Assembly: GCF_037975245.1 (NCBI RefSeq)
Contig: NC_092572.1
Span: forward strand, 27,139,989 to 27,203,988
Origin: Apostichopus japonicus
Lineage: Eukaryota > Echinodermata > Holothuroidea > Aspidochirotida > Stichopodidae
DNA length: 64,000 nt
Direction of reading: 5' to 3'
Shown here: piece by piece, positions 1 through 12,059 of the stretch
How positions within the stretch are numbered: the first letter of the stretch is position 1
Layout: the number at the start of each line of letters is the position of its first letter
Position numbers and translations under genes: made by a program
Notes under the pieces: model-generated
What the model saw: the letters and a program-made list of their open reading frames with translations, nothing else
What the model was told of the DNA's origin: nothing
Database searches by the model: none

Positions 1-794
1 CAATGACCAACAATTCTAAACTTTTATCTTGTTAAAATCTAGTAAGGTATAAGCTAGCTTTAGTCAATGGAATTAAATAAATTTGTCATGTGTATTCATT
101 CAGCTGTATGCTATTGAGATAACAACTAGTTTTATGTTTCAGTTTTCTGGGGTTCTTTTTAAGATAATTCAAACTTTCATTGCTTTAAGACATTTCATGT
201 TGAGTTTATTTTTTAGTTATGAAAATAAACCCCTGTACACTCGCTATAAGTATATGTTACATTTTATAATGTTAATAGCTAATCACAATAGCTTTGATTT
301 AGAATACATACAATTAAGGAACCATGGGAATCATAGCTTTCACGTCAGATGTGATGCTTTTAATTTTTACCTGCTGATGAAGGGGAGAACCCTTGAGAAG
401 TAAAGGCAGTATCAAATTATGTTGGTTCACACTAACTTCCTGACAAATGTTGCCATGTTGAACACATTGTTGTGAAAAATATGCGTGCTTAATTGCCATC
501 GTTGTCACTTCAAATTGTCTACGTTGATTGATATTCCTCATAGAAATATCTAATTGTATCATTAAATCATGCACAATGAAAGCTTTACATATATAGTTTC
601 AAATATTTATCGTTCACACTGTACAGTCACACATTTGGAAGTAAAGTAATGTTTACCAATAATAGTGAGCTGAATGTCAGAAATGTAAAATTGGTCTTTT
701 TTATGTGCTTTTATGAATTTCATGCATTTTGTGTATCCGACAATTTTATTTCCTAAATACTGACGCTTTATTCATTTATCTTGTTTATTTACAG

Positions 795-800
795 ATATTA
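795..800 (+). CDS. Microexon 1 (ATATTA, 6 nt)
   Basis: Preceded by TTTATTTACAG and followed by GTGAGT. Read in phase 1 it completes a codon, gives Ile (ATT) and leaves A for the next codon. Confidence 0.68.
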
Positions 801-1614
801 GTGAGTATTTTACTTTTTATTCAATGACCAACAATTCTAAACTTTTATCTTGTTAAAATCTAGTAAGGTATAAGCTAGCTTTAGTCAATGGAATTAAATA
901 AATTTGTCATGTGTATTCATTCAGCTGTATGCTATTGAGATAACAACTAGTTTTATGTTTCAGTTTTCTGGGGTTCTTTTTAAGATAATTCAAACTTTCA
1001 TTGCTTTAAGACATTTCATGTTGAGTTTACTTTTTAGTTATGAAAATAAACCCCTGTACACTCGCTATAAGTATATGTTACATTTTATAATGTTAATAGC
1101 TAATCACAATAGCTTTGATTTAGAATACATACAATTAAGGAACCATGGGAATCATAGCTTTCACGTCAGATGTGATGCTTTTAATTTTTACCTGCTGATG
1201 AAGGGGAGAACTCTTGAGAAGTAAAGGCAGTATCAAATTATGTTGGTTCACACTAACTTCCTGACAAATGTTGCCACGTTGAACACATTGTTGTGAAAAA
1301 TATGCGTACTTAATTGCCATCGTTGTCACTTCAAATTGTCTACGTTGATTGATACTCCTCATAGAAATATCTAATTGTATCATAAAATCATGCACAATGA
1401 AGCTTTACATATATAGTTTCAAATATTTATCGTTCGCACTGTACAGTCACACATTTGGAAGTAAAGTAATGTTAACCAATAATAGTGAGCTGAATGTCAG
1501 AAATGTAAAATTGGTCTTTTTTATGTGCTTTCATGAATTTCATGCATTTTGTGTATCCGACAATTTTATTTCCTAAGTACTGACGCTTTATTAATTTATC
1601 TTGTTTATTTATAG

Positions 1615-1620
1615 CTTATC
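1615..1620 (+). CDS. Microexon 2 (CTTATC, 6 nt)
   Basis: The acceptor is TTTATAG rather than TTTACAG; the donor is GTGAGT. In phase 1 it gives Thr at the junction with microexon 1, then Tyr. Confidence 0.68.
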
Positions 1621-2431
1621 GTGAGTATTTTACTTTTTATTCAATGACCAACATATCTAAACTTTATCTTGTTAAAATCTAGTAAGGTATAAGCTAGTTT
1701 TAGTCAATGGAATTAAGTAAATTTGTCATGTGTATTCATTCAGCTGTATGCTAATGAGATAACAACTAGTTTTATGTTTCAGTTTTCTGTTTTTTTTTTA
1801 GATAATTCAAACTTTCATTGCTTTAAGACATTTCATGTTTATTTTTTTTTAGTTATGAAAATAAACCCCTGTACACTCGCTATAAGTATATGTGATATTT
1901 TATAATGTTAATAGCTTATCACAATAGATTTGAGTTAGAATACATACAATTAAGGAACCATGGGAATCATAGCTTTCACGTCAGATGTGATGCTTTTAAA
2001 GCTTACCTGCTAATGAAGGGGAGAACTCTTTAGAAGTAACGGCAGTATCAAATTAGGTTGGTTCACACTAACTTCCTGACAAATGTTGCCACGTTGAACA
2101 CATTGTTTTGGAAAATATGCGTGCTTAATTGCCATTGTTATCACTTCAAATTGTCTACGTTGATTGATATTCCTCATAGAAATATTTAATTGTATCATTA
2201 AAATCATGCACTATGAAAGCTTTACATATATAGTTTGAAATATTTATCGTTCACACTGTACAGTAACACATTTGGAAGTAAAGTAATGTTTACCAATAAT
2301 AGTGAGCTGAATGTCAGAAATGTAAAATTGGTCTTTTTTATGTGCTTTTATGAATTTCATGCATTTTGTGTATCCGACAATTTTATTTCCTAAATACTGA
2401 CGCTTTATTCATTTATCTTGTTTATTTACAG

Positions 2432-2437
2432 ATATTA
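2432..2437 (+). CDS. Microexon 3 (ATATTA, 6 nt)
   Basis: Same insert as microexon 1. In phase 1 it gives His at the junction, then Ile. Confidence 0.68.
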
Positions 2438-3251
2438 GTGAGTATTTTACTTTTTATTCAATGACCAACAATTCTAAACTTTTATCTTGTTAAAATCTAG
2501 TAAGGTATAAGCTAGCTTTAGTCAATGGAATTAAATAAATTTGTCATGTGTATTCATTCAGCTGTATGCTAATGAGATAGCAACTAGTTTTATGTTTCAG
2601 TTTTCTGTTTTTTTTTTTAAGATAATTCAAACTTTCATTGCTTTAAGACATTTCATGTTGAGTTTATTTTTTAGTTATGAAAATAAACCCCTGTACACTC
2701 GCTATAAGTATATGTTACATTTTATAATGTTAATAGCTAATCACAATAGCTTTGATTTAGAATACATACAATTAAGGAACCATGGGAATCATAGCTTTCA
2801 CGTCAGATGTGATGCTTTTAATTTTTACCTGCTGATGAAGGGGAGAACCCTTGAGAAGTAACGGCAGTATCAAATTATGTTGGTTCACACTAACTTCCTG
2901 ACAAATGTTGCCACGTTGAACACATTGTTGTGGAAAATATGCGTACTTAATTGCCATCGTTGTCACTTCAAATTGTCTACGTTGATTCATATTCCTCATA
3001 GAAATATCTAATTGTATCATAAAATCATGCACAATGAAGCTTTACATATATAGTTTCAAATATTTATCGTTCACACTGTACAGTCACACATTTGGAAGTA
3101 AAGTAATGTTTACCAATAATAGTGAGCTGAATGTCAGAAATGTAAAATTGGTCTTTTTTATGTGCTTTCATAAATTTCATGCATTTTGTGTATCCGACAA
3201 TTTTATTTCCTAAATACTGACGCTTTATTCATTTATCTTGTTTATTTATAG

Positions 3252-3257
3252 CTTATC
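3252..3257 (+). CDS. Microexon 4 (CTTATC, 6 nt)
   Basis: Acceptor TTTATAG, as for the other CTTATC copies, so this acceptor variant travels with this insert. Phase 1: Thr, Tyr. Confidence 0.68.
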
Positions 3258-4068
3258 GTGAGTATTTTACTTTTTATTCAATGACCAACAATTCTAAACT
3301 GTTATCTTGTTAAAATCTAGTAAGGTATAAGCTAGTTTTAGTCAATGGAATTAAGTAAATTTGTCATGTGTATTCATTCAGCTGTATGCTATTGAGATAA
3401 CAACTAGTTTTATGTTTCAGTTTTCTGTTTTTTTTAGATAATTCAAACTTTCATTGCTTTAAGACATTTCATGTTTATTTTTTTTTTAGTTATGAAAATA
3501 AACCCCTGTACACTCGCTATAAGTATGTTACATATTATAATGTTAATAGCTAATCACAATAGATTTGAGTTAGAATACATACAATTAAGGAACCATGGGA
3601 ATCATAGCTTTCACGTCAGATGTGTTGCTTTTAATGTTTACCTGCTAATGAAGGGGAGAACCCTTGAGAAGTAAAGGCAGTATCAAATTATGTTGGTTCA
3701 CACTAACTTCCTGACAAATGTTGCCATGTTGAACACATTGTTGTGAAAAAAAATATGCGTGCTTAATTGCCATCGTTGTCACTTCAAATTGTCTACGTTG
3801 ATTGATATTCCCCATAGAAATATCTAATTGTATCATTAAATCATGCACAATGAAAGCTTTACATATATAGTTTCAAATATTTATCGTTCACACTGTACAG
3901 TAACACATTTGGAAGTAAAGTAATGTTTACCAATAATAGTGAGCTGAATGTCAGAAATGTAAAATTGGTCTTTTTTATGTGCTTTTATGAATTTCATGCA
4001 TTTTGTGTATCCGACAATTTTATTTCCTAAATACTGACGCTTTATTCATTTATCTTGTTTATTTACAG

Positions 4069-4074
4069 AGCTTG
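4069..4074 (+). CDS. Microexon 5 (AGCTTG, 6 nt)
   Basis: The flanks for tens of bases on both sides match those of microexon 1, yet the insert is AGCTTG instead of ATATTA. Phase 1: Gln, Leu. Confidence 0.68.
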
Positions 4075-4518
4075 GTGAGTATTTTACTTTTTATTCAATG
4101 ACCAACAATTCTAAACTTTTATCTTGTTAAAATCTAGTAAGGTATAAGCTAGCTTTAGTCAATGGAATTAAATAAATTTGTCATGTGTATTCATTCAGCT
4201 GTATGCTATTGAGATAACAACTAGTTTTATGTTTCAGTTTTCTGGGGTTCTTTTTAAGATAATTCAAACTTTCATTGCTTTAAGACATTTCATGTTGAGT
4301 TTATTTTTTAGTTATGAAAATAAACCCCTGTACACTCGCTATAAGTATATGTTACATTTTATAATGTTAATAGCTAATCACAATAGCTTTGATTTAGAAT
4401 ACATACAATTAAGGAACCATGGGAATCATAGCTTTCACGTCAGATGTGATGCTTTTAATTTTTACCTGCTGATGAAGGGGAGAACCCTTGAGAAGTAAAG
4501 GCAGTATCAAATTATGTT

Positions 4519-4644
4519 GGTTCACACTAACTTCCTGACAAATGTTGCCATGTTGAACACATTGTTGTGAAAAATATGCGTGCTTAATTGCCATCGTTGT
4601 CACTTCAAATTGTCTACGTTGATTGATATTCCTCATAGAAATAT
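4519..4644 (+). other. Conserved intron core (representative copy)
   Basis: Starting at GGTTCACACTAACTTCCTGA and ending near CCTCATAGAAATAT, this is among the best-preserved blocks between families A and B, and it is still recognisable in the degenerate unit at about 25525-25690. Its position in the middle of each intron would suit an RNA-structure or splicing-regulatory element. It could equally be preserved by gene conversion. No function is shown. Confidence 0.5.
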
Positions 4645-4855
4645 CTAATTGTATCATTAAATCATGCACAATGAAAGCTTTACATATATAGTTTCAAATA
4701 TTTATCGTTCACACTGTACAGTCACACATTTGGAAGTAAAGTAATGTTTACCAATAATAGTGAGCTGAATGTCAGAAATGTAAAATTGGTCTTTTTTATG
4801 TGCTTTTATGAATTTCATGCATTTTGTGTATCCGACAATTTTATTTCCTAAATAC

Positions 4856-4901
4856 TGACGCTTTATTCATTTATCTTGTTTATTTACAGATATTAGTGAG
4901 T
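4856..4901 (+). promoter_or_regulatory. Representative splice-signal module around a microexon
   Basis: Within 46 bp lie a TACTGAC branch-site match, a T-rich tract with few purines, TTTACAG, six nucleotides, and GTGAGT. The donor hexamer is close to the metazoan consensus GTRAGT. The same module recurs at nearly every unit; exceptions are noted under the individual microexons. Confidence 0.8.
4890..4895 (+). CDS. Microexon 6 (ATATTA, 6 nt)
   Basis: Duplicate of microexon 1 within the 4095-bp offset duplication. Phase 1: Asp, Ile. Confidence 0.68.
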
Positions 4902-5709
4902 ATTTTACTTTTTATTCAATGACCAACAATTCTAAACTTTTATCTTGTTAAAATCTAGTAAGGTATAAGCTAGCTTTAGTCAATGGAATTAAATAAATTT
5001 GTCATGTGTATTCATTCAGCTGTATGCTATTGAGATAACAACTAGTTTTATGTTTCAGTTTTCTGGGGTTCTTTTTAAGATAATTCAAACTTTCATTGCT
5101 TTAAGACATTTCATGTTGAGTTTACTTTTTAGTTATGAAAATAAACCCCTGTACACTCGCTATAAGTATATGTTACATTTTATAATGTTAATAGCTAATC
5201 ACAATAGCTTTGATTTAGAATACATACAATTAAGGAACCATGGGAATCATAGCTTTCACGTCAGATGTGATGCTTTTAATTTTTACCTGCTGATGAAGGG
5301 GAGAACTCTTGAGAAGTAAAGGCAGTATCAAATTATGTTGGTTCACACTAACTTCCTGACAAATGTTGCCACGTTGAACACATTGTTGTGAAAAATATGC
5401 GTACTTAATTGCCATCGTTGTCACTTCAAATTGTCTACGTTGATTGATACTCCTCATAGAAATATCTAATTGTATCATAAAATCATGCACAATGAAGCTT
5501 TACATATATAGTTTCAAATATTTATCGTTCGCACTGTACAGTCACACATTTGGAAGTAAAGTAATGTTAACCAATAATAGTGAGCTGAATGTCAGAAATG
5601 TAAAATTGGTCTTTTTTATGTGCTTTCATGAATTTCATGCATTTTGTGTATCCGACAATTTTATTTCCTAAGTACTGACGCTTTATTAATTTATCTTGTT
5701 TATTTATAG

Positions 5710-5715
5710 CTTATC
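5710..5715 (+). CDS. Microexon 7 (CTTATC, 6 nt)
   Basis: Duplicate of microexon 2, with the TTTATAG acceptor. Phase 1: Thr, Tyr. Confidence 0.68.
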
Positions 5716-6525
5716 GTGAGTATTTTACTTTTTATTCAATGACCAACATATCTAAACTTTATCTTGTTAAAATCTAGTAAGGTATAAGCTAGTTTTAGTC
5801 AATGGAATTAAGTAAATTTGTCATGTGTATTCATTCAGCTGTATGCTAATGAGATAACAACTAGTTTTATGTTTCAGTTTTCTGTTTTTTTTTTAGATAA
5901 TTCAAACTTTCATTGCTTTAAGACATTTCATGTTTATTTTTTTTTAGTTATGAAAATAAACCCCTGTACACTCGCTATAAGTATATGTGATATTTTATAA
6001 TGTTAATAGCTTATCACAATAGATTTGAGTTAGAATACATACAATTAAGGAACCATGGGAATCATAGCTTTCACGTCAGATGTGATGCTTTTAAAGCTTA
6101 CCTGCTAATGAAGGGGAGAACTCTTTAGAAGTAACGGCAGTATCAAATTAGGTTGGTTCACACTAACTTCCTGACAAATGTTGCCACGTTGAACACATTG
6201 TTTTGGAAAATATGCGTGCTTAATTGCCATTGTTATCACTTCAAATTGTCTACGTTGATTGATATTCCTCATAGAAATATTTAATTGTATCATTAAAATC
6301 ATGCACTATGAAAGCTTTACATATATAGTTTGAAATATTTATCGTTCACACTGTACAGTCACACATTTGGAAGTAAAGTAATGTTTACCAATAATAGTGA
6401 GCTGAATGTCAGAAATGTAAAATTGGTCTTTTTATGTGCTTTCATGAATTTCATGCATTTTGTGTATTCGACAATTTTATTTCCTAAATACTGACGCATT
6501 ATTCATTTATCTTGTTTATTTACAG

Positions 6526-6531
6526 CGTTTG
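6526..6531 (+). CDS. Microexon 8 (CGTTTG, 6 nt)
   Basis: Standard acceptor and donor. Phase 1: Pro, Phe. Confidence 0.68.
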
Positions 6532-6908
6532 GTGAGTATTTTACTTTTTATTCAATGACCAACAATTCTAAACTTTTATCTTGTTAAAATCTAGTAAGGT
6601 ATAAGCTAGTTTTAGTCAATGGAATTAAGTAAATTTGTCATGTGTATTCATTCAGCTGTATGCTTATGAGATAACAACTAGTTTTCTGTTTCAGTTTTCT
6701 GTTTTTTTTTTAGATAATTCAAACTTTCATTGCTTTAAGACATTTCATGTTTATTTTTTTTTAGTTATGAAAATAAACCCCTGTACACTCGCTATAAGTA
6801 TATGTTATATTTTATAATGTTAATAGCTTATCACAATAGATTTGAGTTAGAATACATACAATTAAGGAACCATGGGAAGCTTTATTCATTTATCTTGTTT
6901 ATTTACAG

Positions 6909-6914
6909 TCGAAA
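6909..6914 (+). CDS. Microexon 9 (TCGAAA, 6 nt)
   Basis: The intron before it is only 377 bp, because a deletion joins CCATGGGA to AGCTTTATTC and removes the TACTGAC branch site. Splicing to this acceptor may therefore be weak. Phase 1: Val, Glu. Confidence 0.58.
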
Positions 6915-7719
6915 GTGAGTATTTTACTTTTTATTCAATGACCAACAATAACTTTTATCTTGTTACAATCTAGTAAGGTATAAGCTAGCTTTAGTCAATG
7001 GAATTAAATAAATTTGTCATGTGTATTCATTCAGCTGTATGCTAATGAGATAACAACTAGTTTTATTTTCCAGTTTTCTGGTTTTTTAGATAATTCAAAC
7101 TTTCATTGCTTTAAGACATTTTATGTTTAATTTTTTTTAGTTATGAAAATAAACCCCTATACATTCGCTATAAGTATATGTTACATATTATAATGTTAAT
7201 AGCTTATCACAATAGATTTGAGTTAGAATACATACAATTAAGGAACCATGGGAATCATAGCTTTCACGTCAGATGTGATGCTTTTAATTTTTACCTGCTG
7301 ATGAAGGGGAGAACCCTTGAGAAGTAAAGGCAGTATCAAATTATGTTGGTTCACACTAACTTCCTGACAAATGTTGCCACGTTTGACAAATTGTTGTGGA
7401 AAATATGCGTGCTTAATTTCCATCGTTGTCACTTCAAATTGTCTACGTTGATTGATATTCCTCATAGAAATATCAAATTTTATCGTTAAAACCATGCACA
7501 ATGAAAGCTTTACATATATAGTTTCAAATGTTTATTGTTCACACTGTACAGTCACACATTTGGAAGTAAAGTAATGTTTACCAATAATAGTGAGCTGAAT
7601 ATCAGAAATGTAAAATTGGTCTTTTTTATGTGCTTTCATGAATTTCATGCATTTTGTGTATCCGACAATTTTATTTCCTAAATACTGACGCTTTATTCAT
7701 TTATCTTGTTTATTTACAG

Positions 7720-7725
7720 ACACAC
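7720..7725 (+). CDS. Microexon 10 (ACACAC, 6 nt)
   Basis: Standard acceptor and donor; the intron start reads GTGAGTATTTTACATTT. Phase 1: Asn, Thr. Confidence 0.68.
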
Positions 7726-7875
7726 GTGAGTATTTTACATTTTATTCAATGACCAACAATTCTAAACTTTTATCTTGTTAAAATCTAGTAAGGTATAAGC
7801 TAGTTTTAGTCAATGGAATTAAGTAAATTTGTCATGTGTATTCATTCAGCTGTATGCTAATGAGATAACAACTAG

Positions 7876-7909
7876 TTTTCTGTTTCAGTTTTCTGTTTCA
7901 GTTTTCTGT
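7876..7909 (+). repeat. 13-bp minisatellite TTTTCTGTTTCAG, two copies
   Basis: Two full copies plus a partial one sit about 150 bp inside an array intron. The motif itself looks like a 3' splice site (pyrimidine tract plus CAG). Confidence 0.8.
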
Positions 7910-8548
7910 TTTTTTTTAGATAATTCAAACTTTCATTGCTTTAAGACATTTCATGTTTATTTTTTTTTAGTTATGAAAATAAACCCCTGTACACTCGCTA
8001 TAAGTATATGTTACATTTTATAATGTTAATAGCTAATCACAGTAGATTTGAGTTAGAATACATACAATTAAGGAACCATGGGAATCATAGCTTTCACGTC
8101 AGATGTGATGCTTTTAAAGTTTACCTGCTGATGAAGGGGAGAACTCTTGAGAAGTAACGGCAGTATCAAATTAGGTTGGTTCACACTAACTTCCTGACAA
8201 ATGTTGCCACGTTGAACACATTGTTTTGGAAAATATGCATGCTTAATTGCCATTGTTGTCACTTCAAATTGTCTACGTTGATTGATATTCCTCATAGAAA
8301 TATTCAATTGTATCATTAAAATCATGCACAATGAAAGCTTTACATATATAGTTTCAAATATTTATCGTTCACACTGTACAGTCACACATTTGGAAGTAAA
8401 GTAATGTTTACCAATAATAGTGAGCTGAATATCAGAAATGTAAAATTGGTCTTTTTATGTGCTTTCATGAATTTCATGCATTTTGTGTATTCGACAATTT
8501 TATTTCCTAAATACTGACGCATTATTCATTTATCTTGTTTATTTACAG

Positions 8549-8554
8549 CGTTTG
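8549..8554 (+). CDS. Microexon 11 (CGTTTG, 6 nt)
   Basis: Duplicate of microexon 8. Phase 1: Pro, Phe. Confidence 0.68.
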
Positions 8555-8931
8555 GTGAGTATTTTACTTTTTATTCAATGACCAACAATTCTAAACTTTT
8601 ATCTTGTTAAAATCTAGTAAGGTATAAGCTAGTTTTAGTCAATGGAATTAAGTAAATTTGTCATGTGTATTCATTCAGCTGTATGCTTATGAGATAACAA
8701 CTAGTTTTCTGTTTCAGTTTTCTGTTTTTTTTTTAGATAATTCAAACTTTCATTGCTTTAAGACATTTCATGTTTATTTTTTTTTAGTTATGAAAATAAA
8801 CCCCTGTACACTCGCTATAAGTATATGTTATATTTTATAATGTTAATAGCTTATCACAATAGATTTGAGTTAGAATACATACAATTAAGGAACCATGGGA
8901 AGCTTTATTCATTTATCTTGTTTATTTACAG

Positions 8932-8937
8932 TCGAAA
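8932..8937 (+). CDS. Microexon 12 (TCGAAA, 6 nt)
   Basis: Duplicate of microexon 9 with the same loss of the upstream branch site. Phase 1: Val, Glu. Confidence 0.58.
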
Positions 8938-9742
8938 GTGAGTATTTTACTTTTTATTCAATGACCAACAATAACTTTTATCTTGTTACAATCTAGTAAG
9001 GTATAAGCTAGCTTTAGTCAATGGAATTAAATAAATTTGTCATGTGTATTCATTCAGCTGTATGCTAATGAGATAACAACTAGTTTTATTTTCCAGTTTT
9101 CTGGTTTTTTAGATAATTCAAACTTTCATTGCTTTAAGACATTTTATGTTTAATTTTTTTTAGTTATGAAAATAAACCCCTATACATTCGCTATAAGTAT
9201 ATGTTACATATTATAATGTTAATAGCTTATCACAATAGATTTGAGTTAGAATACATACAATTAAGGAACCATGGGAATCATAGCTTTCACGTCAGATGTG
9301 ATGCTTTTAATTTTTACCTGCTGATGAAGGGGAGAACCCTTGAGAAGTAAAGGCAGTATCAAATTATGTTGGTTCACACTAACTTCCTGACAAATGTTGC
9401 CACGTTTGACAAATTGTTGTGGAAAATATGCGTGCTTAATTTCCATCGTTGTCACTTCAAATTGTCTACGTTGATTGATATTCCTCATAGAAATATCAAA
9501 TTTTATCGTTAAAACCATGCACAATGAAAGCTTTACATATATAGTTTCAAATGTTTATTGTTCACACTGTACAGTCACACATTTGGAAGTAAAGTAATGT
9601 TTACCAATAATAGTGAGCTGAATATCAGAAATGTAAAATTGGTCTTTTTTATGTGCTTTCATGAATTTCATGCATTTTGTGTATCCGACAATTTTATTTC
9701 CTAAATACTGACGCTTTATTCATTTATCTTGTTTATTTACAG

Positions 9743-9748
9743 ACACAC
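9743..9748 (+). CDS. Microexon 13 (ACACAC, 6 nt)
   Basis: Duplicate of microexon 10. Phase 1: Asn, Thr. Confidence 0.68.
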
Positions 9749-9898
9749 GTGAGTATTTTACATTTTATTCAATGACCAACAATTCTAAACTTTTATCTTG
9801 TTAAAATCTAGTAAGGTATAAGCTAGTTTTAGTCAATGGAATTAAGTAAATTTGTCATGTGTATTCATTCAGCTGTATGCTAATGAGATAACAACTAG

Positions 9899-9945
9899 TT
9901 TTCTGTTTCAGTTTTCTGTTTCAGTTTTCTGTTTCAGTTTTCTGT
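9899..9945 (+). repeat. 13-bp minisatellite TTTTCTGTTTCAG, three copies
   Basis: This is the duplicated counterpart of the minisatellite at 7876 with one more repeat, so the motif changed copy number after the block duplication. Confidence 0.8.
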
Positions 9946-10584
9946 TTTTTTTTAGATAATTCAAACTTTCATTGCTTTAAGACATTTCATGTTTATTTTT
10001 TTTTAGTTATGAAAATAAACCCCTGTACACTCGCTATAAGTATATGTTACATTTTATAATGTTAATAGCTAATCACAGTAGATTTGAGTTAGAATACATA
10101 CAATTAAGGAACCATGGGAATCATAGCTTTCACGTCAGATGTGATGCTTTTAAAGTTTACCTGCTGATGAAGGGGAGAACTCTTGAGAAGTAACGGCAGT
10201 ATCAAATTAGGTTGGTTCACACTAACTTCCTGACAAATGTTGCCACGTTGAACACATTGTTTTGGAAAATATGCATGCTTAATTGCCATTGTTGTCACTT
10301 CAAATTGTCTACGTTGATTGATATTCCTCATAGAAATATTCAATTGTATCATTAAAATCATGCACAATGAAAGCTTTACATATATAGTTTCAAATATTTA
10401 TCGTTCACACTGTACAGTCACACATTTGGAAGTAAAGTAATGTTTACCAATAATAGTGAGCTGAATATCAGAAATGTAAAATTGGTCTTTTTATGTGCTT
10501 TCATGAATTTCATGCATTTTGTGTATTCGACAATTTTATTTCCTAAATACTGACGCTTTATTCATTTATCTTGTTTATTTACAG

Positions 10585-10590
10585 CGTTTG
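10585..10590 (+). CDS. Microexon 14 (CGTTTG, 6 nt)
   Basis: Standard signals. Phase 1: Pro, Phe. Confidence 0.68.
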
Positions 10591-11401
10591 GTGAGTATTT
10601 TACTTTTTATTCAATGACCAACAATTCTAAACTTTTATCTTGTTAAAATCTAGTAAGGTATAAGCTAGTTTTAGTCAATGGAATTAAGTAAATTTGTCAT
10701 GTGTATTCATTCAGCTGTATGCTTATGAGATAACAACTAGTTTTCTGTTTCAGTTTTCTGTTTTTTTTTAGATAATCCAAACTTTCATTGCTTTAAGACA
10801 TTTCATGTTTATTTTTTTTTAGTTATGAAAATAAACCCCTGTACACTCGCTATAAGTATATGTTATATTTTATAATGTTAATAGCTAATCACAATAGATT
10901 TGAGTTAGAATACATACAATTAAGGAACCATGGGAATCATAGCTTTCACGTCAGATGTGATGCTTTTAAAGTTTACCTGCTGATGAAGGGGAGAACTCTT
11001 GAGAAGTAACGGCGGTATCAAATTATGTTGGTTCACACTAACTTCCTGACAAATGTTGCCACGTTGAACACATTGTTGTGGAAAATATGCGTGCTTAATT
11101 GCCATTGTTGTCACTTCAAATTGTCTACGTTGATTGATATTCCTCATAGAAATATCTAATTGTATCATTAAAATCATGCACAATGAAAGCTTTACATATA
11201 TAGTTTCAAATATTTATCGTTCACACTGTACAGTCACACATTTGGAAGTAAAGTAATGTTTACCAATAATAGTAAGCTGAATGTCAGAAATGTAAAATTG
11301 GTCTTCTTTATGTGCTTTCATGAATTTCATGCATTTTGTGTATCCGACAATTTTATTTCCTAAATACTGACGCTTTATTCATTTATCTTGTTTATTTACA
11401 G

Positions 11402-11407
11402 AGACAA
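11402..11407 (+). CDS. Microexon 15 (AGACAA, 6 nt)
   Basis: The acceptor TTTACAG is followed by AGACAA. The next intron is a shortened unit (646 bp). Phase 1: Glu, Thr. Confidence 0.68.
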
Positions 11408-12053
11408 GTGAGTATTTTATTTTTATTAAATGACCAACAATTCTAAACTTTTATCATGTTAAAATCTAGTAAGGTATAAGCTAGCTAATAGTTATGAAAA
11501 TAAACCCCTGTACACTCGCTATAAGTATATGTTACATTTTATAATGTTAATAGCTAATCACAATAGATGATCATATATAACCATGGGAATCATAGCTTTC
11601 ACGTCAGATGTGATGCTTTTAAAGTTTACCTGCTGATGAAGGGGAGAACTCTTGAGAAGTAACGGCAGTATCAAATTAGGTTGGTTCACACTAACTTCCT
11701 GACAAATGTTGCCACGTTGAACACATCGTTTTGGAAAATATGCATGCTTAATTGCCATTGTTGTCACTTCAAATTGTCTACGTTGATTGATATTCCTCAT
11801 AGAAATATTCAATTGTATCATTAAAATCATGCACAATGAAAGCTTTACATATATAGTTTCAAATATTTATCGTTCACACTGTACAGTCACACATTTGGAA
11901 GTAAAGTAATGTTTACCAATAATAGTGAGCTGAATATCAGAAATGTAAAATTGGTCTTTTTATGTGCTTTCATGAATTTCATGCATTTTGTGTATTCGAC
12001 AATTTTATTTCCTAAATACTGACGCTTTATTCATTTATCTTGTTTATTTACAG

Positions 12054-12059
12054 CGTTTG
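12054..12059 (+). CDS. Microexon 16 (CGTTTG, 6 nt)
   Basis: Standard signals. Phase 1: Thr, Phe. Confidence 0.68.

Larger units (their letters stand above)
1..2271 (+). repeat. Higher-order duplication, copy 1 (partner 4096-6366)
   Basis: The sequence appears identical to 4096-6366 at an offset of 4095 bp and includes two inserts (ATATTA then CTTATC). The first difference I see is near 2272 (CAGTAACAC against CAGTCACAC). It implies a recent multi-unit tandem duplication, or an assembly artefact. Confidence 0.8.
4096..6366 (+). repeat. Higher-order duplication, copy 2 (partner 1-2271)
   Basis: This is the second copy of the block at 1-2271, five units downstream. The inserts at 4890 and 5710 match those at 795 and 1615 exactly. 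Confidence 0.8.
6409..8520 (+). repeat. Higher-order duplication, copy 1 (partner 8432-10556)
   Basis: The block contains the inserts CGTTTG, TCGAAA and ACACAC in that order, and the same order recurs in the partner. The offset is 2023 bp, rising to 2036 after about 7900 because the partner has one more copy of a 13-bp minisatellite. Confidence 0.78.
8432..10556 (+). repeat. Higher-order duplication, copy 2 (partner 6409-8520)
   Basis: Second copy of the three-insert block, including the same branch-site-deleting deletion in the unit ending at 8931. Confidence 0.78.

Noticed and set aside
83-403. Plus-strand open frame of 106 codons, repeated in several array units
   Set aside because: It lies wholly within the inferred intron, breaks in many units through changes in the poly-T length, and shows no known family.
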